DNA from: Panax quinquefolius
Lineage: Eukaryota; Streptophyta; Magnoliopsida; Apiales; Araliaceae
NCBI GenBank assembly: GCA_020205615.1
Contig: CM035162.1
Location: 35,924,479 to 35,988,478, forward strand
Direction of reading: 5' to 3'
Length of the DNA: 64,000 nt
The translations under genes and the position numbers were made by a program. Below the pieces are notes generated by a model, which did not search any database, was not told the origin of the DNA, and saw only the letters and a program-made list of their open reading frames with translations. Shown one piece after another: positions 1 through 11,612 of this stretch (position 1 is its first letter; every line of letters starts with the position of its first letter).

Positions 1-2271
1 CAGTCAGAATAGAGTCCTTCTATAATCAGAGCCGGTCCTCGTTTTTTGTAAGGCCCATGCCAAAAAATTTCAAGTGTGTCTTTTTATATAAATTAAACAA
101 AAGAATAAAATAAATTATCAACTAATTAAATTTTATTAAAATTATGAGAATTTACAAAAGATAAGTAAGAACACTTTGGGGCCTCGTTAAAAAACTTGTT
201 TGGGAAAAATTTAATGGGACAAAACCCCAAACGAAGGAAAAAGAAGTACTTTGATTAAAAATGAAAACAAGAATCCCAAAAGTTATCTTTAAAAAAACTT
301 ACCTTCAAAGAAAGCCTACCTGTCTAATTATGGATGATTTATTTTCCAACTTTGTTGGAGAAGAAGAGAATCATCGAATTTTTTTTTTTTGTGTGAACTG
401 AGAGAGGTCGAAGGTTTTTCCTTTTTTAAGAATACTTTTATTGATTTGTTTTATATTATATTTTATAATTAATTTTTAGTTTTTATACACATATACATCA
501 TATTTTAAAATTTTTGGGCTTTGTTTTTGTGAAGTTGGTTTGCTCAAATCGATTTTATTCTATTTATTCAATTTTGTGCGTGTATACTTGATAATAATGT
601 GAAGTTGGCATTCTTTGTTTTTGTGAAGTTGGTTGCTCAAAAAGCTGTACAAGTAGTTGAGATAAGAAAAAAATAGATAGAATACTTTTGTCTCTAGAAC
701 CCACCTATTATCCTATGTCAACGGAATGTATAAAGATTAGTTTGAAAGCCTCGCATGACTATGAAGCTTACACGATGTTTCCTTCTGTCTCTAGCTCTCT
801 CTCTCTCCTCTAGTTCTCTAGTTCTCTCTCATCCTTGAATAGTCATTATTGCAATCATGAAGGAGCACGAGGTAGAATTATGGCATTTTTTAAGGAGATC
901 AGCAGAAATGGAAGGTCTCTTCCCTAGATTTGAGAAGATAATAGAGAGGTTTAAAAGATCTGTCTGACTAAACTCAGTACCAAACCAATCTTCAATAGAT
1001 CATTAAAACTAGAATCTAATGAGTTTCAAATACTTGGCAAATCTTTCAAATATCTGTGCTAAATACTGTGGTATCTTTGTGACGTTAAGCATGTTGTTTT
1101 TGTCATTCTTTTTCTTTTTTTCTTCTATACTAGATCTATATCTCATATATCCTAGATCTTCTCTTACCGAAATACTCTTATCAGTTTTAGGATAACTATA
1201 TGGCAAATTAACCCATTTCTACATAGAGCACCACCCCGCCTAGCTACCCTTTGAGCCACGGGCTTAATTACTACCTTTCAACTACTACAGTTATAGGTAG
1301 GTTACTGTATTATGACCAACAATTATATCCCATTGTCTGTGTTTGTTGCGTATTATTAAAGCAGTTTCATATTAACAACTGATATAATGGAATTTACGCA
1401 CTGTCCAGGTCTTAAAAAAAACACCAGCACGGGGATCCAAAAAAACCTTGTCTGCTCACGGGGCATGTGATTTCTTTTAACACCTCGTGTGCAGGCTGCA
1501 GACTACATATAGAGTCGTCAAATAGAACTTTAAATCCCAAAATGTTCCTTTTCACTCCAATAAAATTAAACTTTCAGAATTTAAAGCTTTGAAGATAATC
1601 ACAATGCTTGGTTTCTTTCATTTCCAGTTGTAATTGTAGTGCTGGTTTTTTCAAACTTTGTGTTGCACCCACTTTGCATCTAACTAATCATGTCTATCTA
1701 AATGCTAAATCCAAACACCGTCTTAAGGTTCATCCTTTCGGTGATTTATTTAAACTTTTGAATACTCGAGGGTCTTAATTAATATCACAGAAGAGTTCAA
1801 ATTTTATGTTAAATATGTATTTGCTTAATAGGGTGACAAAGATTGCTCAACTGTTAGGTTGGGCCTTGGAAAGGTCTCCTTAAGGGGAGGGAGGGAGGAG
1901 AGGGGCAGGGCGGGGGGGGTGCAGAGCCATGACAGCTCAACTTGGACCTATCTTGGGACTGCTAATAAACAAATTCACAGTTTTTATTAAAAGCAAGTGT
2001 TGTATGAAGTCAAGTTCTCTGGACTCAGTAAAGGGTGTATTTTAAAATGGAGGGGAATTGCTCATGGAGGGTCCTACCTGTCTTGATCTGCAGTGATGTA
2101 GGACCCATTTACAAAGGATCCACATCAGAGTGATCATTAAGTTGATGGGATGAGATTATTGGTCTAGTTTTTCTTCCCATTAAGCCTCATATTCCTAGGA
2201 GAAAATCAATTTTTTGACTGCTACAGTGCTATCAGCTAGTTTAAAATTTTAGTGGAATTTGTGTAACAGGA
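1..2271. other. Non-genic AT-rich flank
   Basis: I find no recognisable gene or RNA here. A CT-rich stretch lies at about 785-832. A direct repeat of a GTTTTTGTGAAGTTGGTT-type segment occurs at about 520-545 and 612-635. The opening 60 bases resemble degenerate transposon ends (GAGCCGGTCCT, GGCCCATGCC), but no partner end or target duplication is visible. A strongly G-rich tract lies at about 1886-1921. A 36-codon frame at 857-967 has no recognisable similarity. Open frames are short and consistent with chance. Confidence 0.6.
1886..1921 (+). repeat. G-rich tract, possible G-quadruplex
   Basis: The + strand holds successive runs of three or more G (GGGG, GGG, GGG, GGGG, GGG and a final run of eight G) separated by one to five bases. 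This satisfies the simple four-run quadruplex pattern several times over and stands out sharply from the AT-rich surroundings. No gene is seen next to it, so any role is unknown. Confidence 0.6.
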
Positions 2272-2273
2272 TA

Positions 2274-2678
2274 CTCCCTCCCTTCCACAAAAATAATCCC
2301 ACCTAGGACTGTGCATATAATCCGGTTTTTTCGATTTTTCGGTTTTTCGGACCGAACCGACCAATTTAGTATAAAAAAGAATTTTTAAATTTCTATTACA
2401 AAAATCCTAGATATACGGTTTTCTAATTTTATTATTATTAATAAATAAGTAATAATAATAATAAAAATAATAAAATAATAATTATAATAATAAAATTAAA
2501 AATAATATTAATAAAAAATAATAATAATAAAACTAATAATTATATTAATTTTCGATAAAAATCGGTACCGAACCGATCCGATTCGGTTCGATTTTTTCGG
2601 TTGCACACCCCTAATCCCACATGTAAATTTTGCAAACTTTTAAGTATATACTTTGTTTAGTACACTGGTGGCATACAT
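2274..2678. mobile_element. Left half of split Stowaway-like MITE
   Basis: A TA dinucleotide (2272-2273) is followed by CTCCCTCCCTTCC, the typical start of Stowaway (Tc1/mariner) MITEs in plants. The matching end, reading CTCCCTCTGTTTTATAAGG on the opposite strand, lies at 55156 next to TA (55157-55158). The intervening 52 kb is the Ty3 element with its own target duplication, so the two halves would have been joined before that insertion. Terminal repeats agree well for the first seven bases and only partly after that. The call rests on the canonical termini and TA flanks. Confidence 0.45.
2304..2613. mobile_element. hAT-type MITE, about 310 bp
   Basis: Ends read TAGGACTGTGCA on the left and TGCACACCCCTA on the right, the hAT pattern. 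An 8-bp direct repeat AATCCCAC lies at 2295-2302 and 2613-2620, allowing one base of ambiguity at the border. The arms just inside are rich in GGTTTTTCGG and ACCGAACCGA and can pair with each other. The core is an (AAT)n-like low-complexity stretch. There is no coding capacity. A clear relative lies at 39621-40157. Confidence 0.75.
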
Positions 2679-3095
2679 TGTAAGACCCCAACCTTTTATT
2701 AATAAGATTTAATTTTTTAAAATATTATTTTAAATAGTAAGGTATTGATTTAATAAATGTTATAATTATGAATGATATATGCAAATTATACAAAATTAAC
2801 AGTTGTTGGAAAATATTCGTTTTGTCGAGGAATATTATTTTTGTCGGGAAATATTCTTACGACAGTGCCGAAATAACCAATTATTGGTGGGCCCCATAAC
2901 AGAATAACTGTCGGATATAGAAAGCGTCAAAAATAATTTTAAAAAAATTGACAGCAGAACTTTTACCGTTAATTGTTGAAATACCGTTAATTGGTCATTG
3001 TCTTAATTATTTAAAAGATAACACTACTAATATATTAAAATATCCATTTTATTTTTTGGAGTTATTATGTTAATAATGTATTAGTGATTTATCCA

Positions 3096-3659
3096 AGGTT
3101 TTTAAAACCGGACCGGTCATCGAACCGGAAAAGTTACCAGGTGGATGGGTCACTGGTCCAACCAAATGGGTTGGACCAATTATTGACCCAATGGCGTCGT
3201 TAATATGTAATAAATAATAAATAATAAATTATATTAATTATTATTATATATTGTATATAATATTTAGTAAATATGAAAAATTAATCAATTTATCTACAAA
3301 AAAAACTAAACATCTCTAAGATACATTCAAATTTCGAAATTCAACCACAAGTTCAAGTGTTTGATTAAATGAATGCAAAAATATGTAAAATACCAAACAA
3401 AGTCTCAACTAAATTACTAAAATAAAATAAAATCCGTAATAATTTTTTTTTTTAATCTTTAAGGAAAGAATCGGTCAAACCCGGCAGAACCGTCATTGGT
3501 TCATTTTGGGTTAACTTGCTTCAACCACCGGCTCATTCACTCTGGTTCGAACGATTTTTTGAGAAAAAATGGTTTAGTGGTCCAAACCGGATCGTTGAGT
3601 GAACTGGGTCCGATTTTTTCCAGTTTAACCGGCGGTCCGGTCCGGGTTTGAAAACAGTG
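3096..3659. mobile_element. Mutator-like MITE, 564 bp
   Basis: A perfect 10-bp direct repeat GATTTATCCA flanks the element at 3086-3095 and 3660-3669. The termini are an imperfect inverted repeat (GTTTTTAAAACCGGACCGG on the left; CTGTTTTCAAACCCGGACCGG read inward from the right; 18 of 22 positions agree). A 9-10 bp duplication fits Mutator-like elements better than hAT. Other LTR copies in this window (for example about 15309-15332) carry the same sequence uninterrupted, showing the empty site. There is no coding capacity. Confidence 0.75.
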
Positions 3660-4239
3660 GATTTATCCATCAACATTCTTTCTTTTAAATCAGACAACTT
3701 AGTCAAAGAGAAGGTCCCTAATTTGCTACAATTTTCCTAAATGATGTGCATTCTTTCTTTTAAATTTTGGCATACTGAGATTTCTTTTAAAATGGGTGGT
3801 CCCACATTTGACTAACTTTCTAAGTAGTGTGCATTTTTTCTTTTAAAACATTGGCATACGAAATTCTTTTTTAATGAGTGGCCCCTCATTTGTCAAAATT
3901 TTCAAAAGGGGTATCTTTTTGATTTTGACATATTGTGAATTTTTTTCAAAGGATGGTCCTTCATTTGCCAAATTTTCCAAGTGGTGTTTTTTTGACAACT
4001 TGTGAATTATTTCAAAAAGGGTGTTCTCTCATTGGCCAAAGTTTTCAAATGAGTATATTGATAGGTTTGAAACCCGTAACTGAATTCCTTGATTAACAGA
4101 CGCATGTCTCCTAAACTTTACCTTTTAATGCACCTTCAGAAGATAAGATAGAAAATTTTTCTTTCATAATATTGTGAGTATTTCTTTTGAGTATAATTAC
4201 ATTTTGAGTGTAGCTAACACTACAAGAAAAAAGCTTAAT

Positions 4240-4735
4240 CCCGACAGAATGTTCCGTCGGACCTAAGCCTATTCAGTCGAAAATATATTATTTCCGATGG
4301 AATTTTTCGTCAGAAATTCGGTCGTATATATTCGCGTCAAAGATAAGATCCGTCAAAAATTCCTTTGGATCTATATTATCTTCGACGAATTTTCGTCGAA
4401 CATAAACTATCTTTGACTGAATATATAGGACGAAACTTTCTGTCGAGTATAATATACCCTATTTTCGACGGACATATTCCCTCAGAATTATCCTATTTCC
4501 GACTAAAAATTAAAATAAGCAGGTATTTATTAAAAATGACTAATTATTAACTCCGACGGAATTTGCGTCGGTGATAAAGTAGTTCCGACGGACATGTTCC
4601 CTCAGACTTAACTTATTTCCAACTGAAAATTAGAATATATCGGTATTTATTAAAAATTGGGTATTTGTTAAATCCGAGGGAAGTTTCGTCGAAAATACTT
4701 TATTCCTTCGGAATTAACTGTTTTTTTAATGCAGA
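4240..4735. promoter_or_regulatory. CACTA left subterminal repeat array
   Basis: Short motifs of the TTCCGTCGGA / CCGACGGAA and TTTTCGTCGAA families recur about every 20-60 bases in both orientations. In En/Spm elements such arrays bind the TNPA-type protein and bring the ends together (established for that family); the binding here is inferred. A 100-bp near-duplicate is visible: the ATTCCCTCAGAATTATCC...AAAAAT block near 4465-4540 recurs near 4587-4660. Confidence 0.75.
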
Positions 4736-5277
4736 TTTTAAAAGTTCAGTTTCCAGGTGTTTAAACCCATTAATGTACCTGTAACCTGTCACAACCCAAT
4801 ATACATTGATATAAACCTGTATCTCACATTCAAATATGCAACGAAGCGCTAAAACGTAATCTTCAACTCATTATTATTCACATTCACATTCAAATATCAA
4901 CCAAAACGTATTATAAGCTAATGTTCAATAAATATAAGCTAACTAATTACAAATATAAGCCAATGTTCCATAAATGATAAACAATATAATTTACAATACT
5001 TATCTGAGGCCTTGATTAGACACTAGAATATATACAAATGTTCTATAATACTTATCTGAGATGTAATTAGACACCTTTAATATATACAAATGTTCTATAA
5101 TAACATGAATACAAATGAACTATAAACTAGTAAAAGTATAATCATCGGTAGGAGGTGAGCGACCTTTGCTACGGTGTATGGAAATTAGCGTCGTCGTCTG
5201 CTGCTAGTCATCGCCATGATCTGCTTAGCCATCGCCACCACTGTTGATAGAATCAAAATATAAATCATCATTCAGTA

Positions 5278-5282
<5 letters not shown>

Positions 5283-5321
<39 letters not shown>
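5283..5321. repeat. (AT)n microsatellite
   Basis: An almost pure AT dinucleotide run of about 40 bases in a non-coding part of the CACTA element, just downstream of its second gene. Confidence 0.9.
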
Positions 5322-5327
<6 letters not shown>

Positions 5328-5340
5328 TAACAAGCTAGCC

Positions 5341-7359
5341 TTAATTGAAAAAAAACATAAACAATAAGAATACCTGAGTAGGTGGGGGCGGACGAAAAGC
5401 CTCCTCCAAGAGGGTAATCACCATCCGGAGCATCTCGGTGCTCCAAGCTTCAAACTGCTCCCGTGGTAATCCCCTACTCTCTGTAGAGGCCCCTGCTATA
5501 ATATCTTGAGCAATCTGGTGAAGGCGAGAATCTGGAAGGCAATTCTTGGCGACGTCGAAAAAGCCGGATCGATGCGAACCTATCCGACACGTATCCCTAT
5601 CGGTAGCCAAGAAGATATCATCATCCAAGCCGGTACAGTATGAGATGGTCCAAATGTGCTCTCGACGACGATGGAGCCTATAAAGAGATATAAATTCGAT
5701 TACTAATAATAATTTATATAATGTGATAAATTCGGATAATTTTGTGAAACATAATAAAATATTACCTCCAGAAAGTGTATATGCGGGTATCCTCGGCAGA
5801 CCCAACACTCGATATCTGCCGGTATTGCTAGTAGGGAGGTCCTGAGACGCGACCCATAGTCTCAGCTCCTCATCCCGATCTAATCAAATATCGGGAAGAG
5901 GGGTGGCAGAATATAACGTCTCAGAACCCCTCCTAATAGCCTCCATTTCGACTATACACTCGTCCAAAGCCTCTCTAAATCGGTCACATAATGTATTCCC
6001 AGATATATCGTATGTTAATTATATCATTTTATTTACGATTGAATATTATTAAAAGCTAAATAGTAAGATGAGTTTTACCCAGATAGCTAAAGTTTTGCGA
6101 GACAAAGCACGCTCGTCCTTAGGCGTGTGGGCTCGATCCCAAAACTCTAGAATGGTAGGATCTCGGCCCAAGGTCTTCCCTAATGCCTAATTAAAACATT
6201 CATAAAACAGGTCTTAAGTATTTGTGTGAGAACTTAATACCTAAATAACTAAATACAACGCACTTACCGTCTTCGCCTCCTCGAACGACTGCATGAGAAC
6301 TAGTGGTGTGTACTATCTAAAGCTTACCACGGTTCTTCTTCGTCTGCACTTAGGCGTGTGGGCTCGATCCCAAAACTCTAGAATGGTAGGATCTCGGCCC
6401 AAGGTCTTCCCTAATGCCTAATAAAAACATTATAAAAAGCAATATTAAGTATTTGTGTGAGAACTTAATACCTAAATAACTAAATACAACACACTTACCG
6501 TCTTCGCCTCCTCGAACGACTGCATGAGAACTAGTGGTGTGTACTATCTGGAGCTGACCACGGTTCTTCTTCGTCTGCTCAAACTTTTTCTTGAAGTCAT
6601 CAGCCTCCCACGCTAAATAAGAGACTATGCGGGGTTGATGATCTCTGATAGTGGTCCCGGTGGTCTCAATTGCCCGCCGCTTTCCTCGTCGCATCTCATC
6701 TGACCAATAGGAGTAATTAAGAATGACATGATGCTCAATCACATCGTCGCCAGCTGACTGAGAGATGTTCGGGTCAAATCTATAAAAAACCTATAACAAA
6801 AGTTAATTTAAAATTAGGAACAATTGATTTCGTCATCCTAATACAATTATGTAGTAATTAATATAATATGCTTAACTTATGAGGAACTCCCATGAGGCGG
6901 CTGCATAAAAGTGGCATCGTCATGCATATACTTGTAAACCGCATACACCCTCTAGGGAGATGCGTCAAACAGATCGCGTGTAGGGTGTGCTTAGCAACCG
7001 GGTCTAGTATACTACAGAAAAAGTATAACAATATGTGTTATGTGAATTGTGTTTTTCAATAACTAAAATTAATATTACCAATATATTAACACTTCTTCAT
7101 TGGGAGGCGACATCCACCGTCTTGTAAAGTGGCTTTACCGTGAGGACGACCAAAGATATCTGGGGTTAGTCCTCTCGATTGTCGTCGATGAGGTGCATTT
7201 GTAATAATTGTATTTAACCGAGTCAATAAACATTGTAACTAATGCAACTTGAGATATATTTAAATTCTAGTTAAGATAACTTACTCGCGCTTGAAGAAGA
7301 GCCTCTATCGTGGCTACCGTCTCCAGTACCGGATCGCCCACCACCTCGGCGACCTCCAT
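5341..7359 (-). pseudogene. CACTA second gene (Transposase_24-like), multi-exon
   Basis: Reading right to left, a candidate first exon starts with ATG at 7359 and ends at about 7285 with a GTAA donor. Further short exons follow at about 7190-7085, 7020-6880, 6780-6500 and 5810-5390, separated by AT-rich gaps with GT/AG-like edges. The exon at 6500-6742 contains the pattern W-x-DDFKKKFEQTKKNRGQ followed by HTTSSHA, resembling the conserved core of the plant transposase family PF03004 carried by many En/Spm elements, where it replaces or accompanies TNPA. Exon borders are my estimates. A tandem duplication at 6118-6577 repeats one exon, and stops interrupt some exons. The last exon has a shortened relative in the 47816-49893 element. 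Confidence 0.6.
6118..6577 (-). repeat. Tandem duplication of an exon-intron block (2 x about 230 bp)
   Basis: The segment beginning TTAGGCGTGTGGGCTCGATC near 6119 recurs near 6349, and both copies run through the same splice-donor context (ACTTACCGTCTTCGCCTCC) to the GGTTCTTCTTCGTCTGC block at about 6343 and 6577. Copies are nearly identical, with only small indels and substitutions, so the duplication is recent relative to the decay of the rest of the element. It doubles one exon and its intron in the second CACTA gene. Confidence 0.85.
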
Positions 7360-7462
7360 CGCTATGTCTAGCCATGAATATCCTATTGCAATAACAAAAT
7401 TGGTAGATTATGAATATTAAGGTTTAACAATATGTGGTATGTACTAATATAAATGCTCATTT

Positions 7463-8236
7463 TCAATTACGCACGTCATCAAACCCATCAGAATCAACGT
7501 GTACATCATTCTCGGATTCGGTATCTTCCTCATCTGCAATTTTGAGATCAGTTTCGTCATCGTTATCATCCTCAACAACTACATAATCATTCATGTGTAC
7601 GTTTTTCTCGACATCTTCATCGTCAGGTACGTCAATGACATCAGTACTCAGCACATCTTCAACATAGAACACTACGACCAAAGGGTTGTTAATATCTTCT
7701 TGCAACGCCTCATCCATACCAAACATGTTATCAGCATTAAATGAACGTGTTTTAGTAGTGACTATTGTGTACCAAGAGCTTTGAGTATTTACGACATTAG
7801 GAGCGTAATACACTTGAGTCGCTTGACTTGCTAACACGAACACGTCATGATACTTTAACACCGACTTGATATCCACGGTTGTGATTCTATTACGATCAAC
7901 TTTAACCCCCTTTTCAGTATCAAACCAGCTACACTTAAATGTAACTACCTTTTTGCGCCCGTGATAATTGAGCACAACCATATCCTGTAAACGACCATAG
8001 TAATTTGACTCAGAATCTTGGTAGCAGCTTCCTAACACCACAACCCCAGAATTGACTGATGTGAGTTCATTCAAGTCATCAACTCTAAATCTGTACCCAT
8101 TCACGATGCAACCAGGAAAAGAACCAACAACTTTGTAATGTCCTTGGATGACATCTATAAAATGCTCAGAATTGTTCTCCGCTTCAACCTTTTTCTTAAA
8201 CCACTGTTGGAAATTAGCATTAGTGAATGTTTCCAA
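7463..8236 (-). CDS. C-terminal DUF4216-like exon of TNP2 gene, open frame
   Basis: The longest undamaged coding stretch of the transposase (257 codons). It contains the features of the DUF4216-type tail: YKVVGSFPG-like start, GRKKVVTFKCSWFD, and QVYYAPNV close to the end of the domain. It finishes in a very acidic tail rich in D and E (last 60 residues). Upstream a splice-acceptor-like site near 8290 would join it to the core exon. The first ATG at 8236 is internal to the exon and probably not a true start. An unrelated open frame on the + strand across 7499-7744 is its shadow. Confidence 0.65.
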   Translation of the reverse strand: METFTNANFQQWFKKKVEAENNSEHFIDVIQGHYKVVGSFPGCIVNGYRFRVDDLNELTSVNSGVVVLGSCYQDSESNYYGRLQDMVVLNYHGRKKVVTFKCSWFDTEKGVKVDRNRITTVDIKSVLKYHDVFVLASQATQVYYAPNVVNTQSSWYTIVTTKTRSFNADNMFGMDEALQEDINNPLVVVFYVEDVLSTDVIDVPDDEDVEKNVHMNDYVVVEDDNDDETDLKIADEEDTESENDVHVDSDGFDDVRN

Positions 8237-11010
8237 CTCTGCTGCAGTAAAAGTTAGGTTAGAAGCATACGCTTCCTCTTCGAATGAACTGCAAAATTAG
8301 TAAAATATCTTTAACATATATAGATGACTACACTTATAAATTGTACTAAATACCGCAAATAAGCTGAGACTTATGTGATGTATGATGATACTTCAGACAT
8401 ATTTAGAAGCACGTATGTAGATACAATCTTCAACTCTTTGTGGCTTAAGTAAGTCAGCGTCTCATGGCCAAATGGTTTAGCCGGATATGTGAATACAGCT
8501 AACTCATCATCAACATGAGTCATTGGACCAATAACCTCATTCATTCCTAAACAGTTGTGCTTCGTTGAGACAACATCGTCAAAATACAATGATTAGAAGT
8601 TGACAAGCTCAGCAATAGAACCCTCTACACGAGCTTTGTTCTTGTCCTTTTGTTTTAATCGACGCATATACCTAAGATAAATATACCGACAAATTGAAGT
8701 ATTATTAATATAAAGCAACATAAAGCAATTAGCAGTTTATATTACCTCTCAAAAGGATACATCCACCGATATTGCACCGATCCTCCAAGTTTGAGTTCAT
8801 ACGGTAGATGAATAGGCAGATGTTCCATTGAGTCAAAGAATCCTGGAGGGAAGATCATTTTGAGCTTACAAATGGTAAACACAATATTCTTCTCCATCTG
8901 CTCGACATCACTGTACTTATTACAGTTGAACAAATATCTCAAAATAAATTTGAAAGTTTGGTCAATGCATCCAGAACTTTTCTAGGTAACATCTCACGAA
9001 ATGCAATTGGGATCAACTTCTGCATGAATACATGATAATTGTGACTCTTGAATCTAGAAATTTTCAATTGCTCAACCTTACAACAACGTGTTATGTTCGA
9101 CGCATATCCATATGGGAGCTTCAACCCACTAACCCACTTACACACGTCTTCAACTTGTTGCTTAGTAAGATAAAATGGAGCTTTAGGTTTTCTAGTGTTA
9201 AGGTGAAGCCATAATTATGGCCTAATGTTCAATGCCTCCAAATCTTTTTGAGCATTGTCATTGTCTTTGGTTTTACCACTCGCATCTAACAAGGTGTAAA
9301 ACAAGTTCTCGAAAACATTCTTTTCGGTATGCATGACATCTATACAATGACGAACTGAAAGTGTGCCCCAATAAGGCAACTCAAACCATATAGGCAAGTG
9401 TGTCCAATTATGAGTCTTCTCGTACCCGACTGGTCTCAATTTACTGTGTTCCTTCCCCGACAAAGGAAAATCAAACTGGTTTAACCAGCCCAAGACCTCA
9501 CTGCCCGACAGCCGACCAACAACCCCCTTCTTCGCTGTCTTCCTGTTGAACTGTGCAGACATCTTTCTGTAATTGTGATCAACAGGCAAGAATCTACGAG
9601 CAGTTCCAAAGAAACTACATTTTCACCCATGCTGCAACTGGTTGTCTTGCACATCCCTCATACACACTGGACAAGACAGCTTCCCGTGAGTTGACCAAAC
9701 ACTAACCATCCCAAGAGCCGAAAAGTCAATGATAGTCCATAACAAGGCTGCCTTCATCACAAAATTCTTGCATATCGATTTATCATATGTCTGGACCCCT
9801 GTCTCCCACAACATCTTTACTTCATCCACTAACGGTCGAAGGTACACGTTAAGGTCTTTTGTAGGACTTTTATCCTTCGGAATGAGTAAAGTTAAAAATA
9901 AATACGGATCCCTCATGCACATTGCTGGTGGAAGATTATAAGCGACCATAATGACCGCCCAACCCGAAATACTGGTGGCTAAAATTATTAAAAGGGCAAA
10001 AGCCATCGATGAGCCATACGAAGCCTAACATTCCTAACTTCTTCTGCAAACTCAGGATAATTTGCATTAAATCTCTTCCATTCATCTCCATCTGCTGGGT
10101 GAGTCAGCTGACCAGGCACGACATCCCTTGTTCGATGCCAACTCATATGTTGAGCCGTAAGAGACGACATGAATAGCCGCTGAAGTCTCGACGCAAGTAG
10201 AAAGTACCGTAAGATTTTCCTAGGAACATGTTTCTCCTTCCCCCCATGTTTTGTAACCTTGTAGTGCTGTAAGCTGCATATATCACACTATCCCTTATAT
10301 GTGTCCTCCCCATATTATAACATGCAATCCTGTTCATAAGCATCGATTTTTTGATACCCCATATTTAACCCCTTGACCATCTTCTTCACTTCGTAATAAT
10401 TCGCAGGAAGAGTATGATCCTTGGGTAAAAACTGTCCAATTATAGCAAGTAAATCATTGAAACCTCTCTCACTACAGGCGTGCTCATTCTTGAAGTGTAA
10501 GAGCATCGTCACTGCAGAAAGCTTGGTGTCCGTATCATTTTCCGGATACAACGCGACCCCAGATTCAGATAACAACTTGTAAAAGGCAGCCGCTGTATCA
10601 TTTGGCACTTGCTTCACACTGCTCGAAGAAGGTTCATTTTCAGCCCATTCAATATTAGTATGACCATAAACATCAACCAACATCTCAACTAGATCATAGT
10701 TTTCGACATATGAATCACGTGAAATTGGTTGTTCCACAATATTTTCAATTACTTCTGATTCCCCTTGATGAGTCTATACGAAGTACCCATCCACAAATCC
10801 ACGGGAAAATAAGTCGAATTTAATCTCGTCGACTTTCTTTCAAATCAGGTTTTTACACTTGACACACATGCATCGTATCTTCCCGTTCGGATCATCCGTA
10901 TGTTCTAGTGCTTTGTTCAAGAAATCTGACACCCCAACACGATAAGCTGAGACTAATCTCCTCCCATCACTGGGTATCCTACGGTACATCCAAGTCTAGT
11001 CGGCTAACAT
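7463..11010 (-). pseudogene. TNP2-type CACTA transposase, degenerate
   Basis: Reading right to left: ATG at 11008-11010, an N-terminal transposase-associated domain (about 10990-10800, with the cysteine cluster IRCMCVKCKN), the TNP2 core (about 10340-8690; AYNLPPAMCMRD, LLIPKDKSPTKDLNVYLRPL, VKAALLWTI-like, GKLSCPVCMRD, DVMHTEKNVFENL, LKLPYGYASN) and a C-terminal DUF4216-like domain (8236-7463). Damage includes a TAG at codon 5 (10996-10998), stops near 10840, 10775, 9622 and 9214, and frameshifts near 10330 and 10160. Likely introns lie at about 8672-8745 and 8290-8370. In intact relatives this protein cuts and joins the CACTA ends; here no full product is possible without readthrough or splicing around the stops. 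Confidence 0.85.
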
Positions 11011-11612
11011 TTTTAACTACATAGAATTGACGGATTCAGTTAATTTGGATATTCATGCATGAATTAGATTTACCTAGTATCTCTACTCTATAGGACATGG
11101 GTAAGGTTTCTATCTCGTTATTGGATGCGTCTCGTCACTAGTGCAAACACGTTGAATATGTTTCATGAGTTTCAAGAAAATTTCGGCCGCACCTCCCCAT
11201 AGTCTCCAAGCACACGAAATAGACTAAGATAACTTAATCTAAGTATGCACTCGGAGAATATATAGAGATAACAGTCAAAAAATCCTCAAAATAACAAAAA
11301 CGTACCGTTTCATATTGGCACCGACCTAAGTGAGAGACATAACATCCAATAATAGTCCCAAACTGGGGACTGTTCGACATTCACTCCTACTGAATGAATG
11401 TCAAACGGGTTTCTAAGTTTCAAATTATAGTACATATATTATTGAGTGTATTGAAGATTAAAGGGAGAGTATTATTGAGTTTATTGAAAATTATGGTAAA
11501 CTAAGCAAATGCTACTTAGTTTATTTTGCCAATGATGATAAACTAAGTAAGTGGTACTTAGTGTATAAAAATTGTTATTTGGAATCTATAGAGACTACTT
11601 GAGTTGGCAACC

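Noticed and set aside
857..967. 36-codon open frame with an acidic/basic helical look, on the + strand
   Set aside because: No recognisable similarity, no support from surrounding coding signal, and short enough for chance.
7499..7744. 81-codon + strand frame
   Set aside because: Antisense to the acidic C-terminal tail of the TNP2 gene; no motifs of its own.
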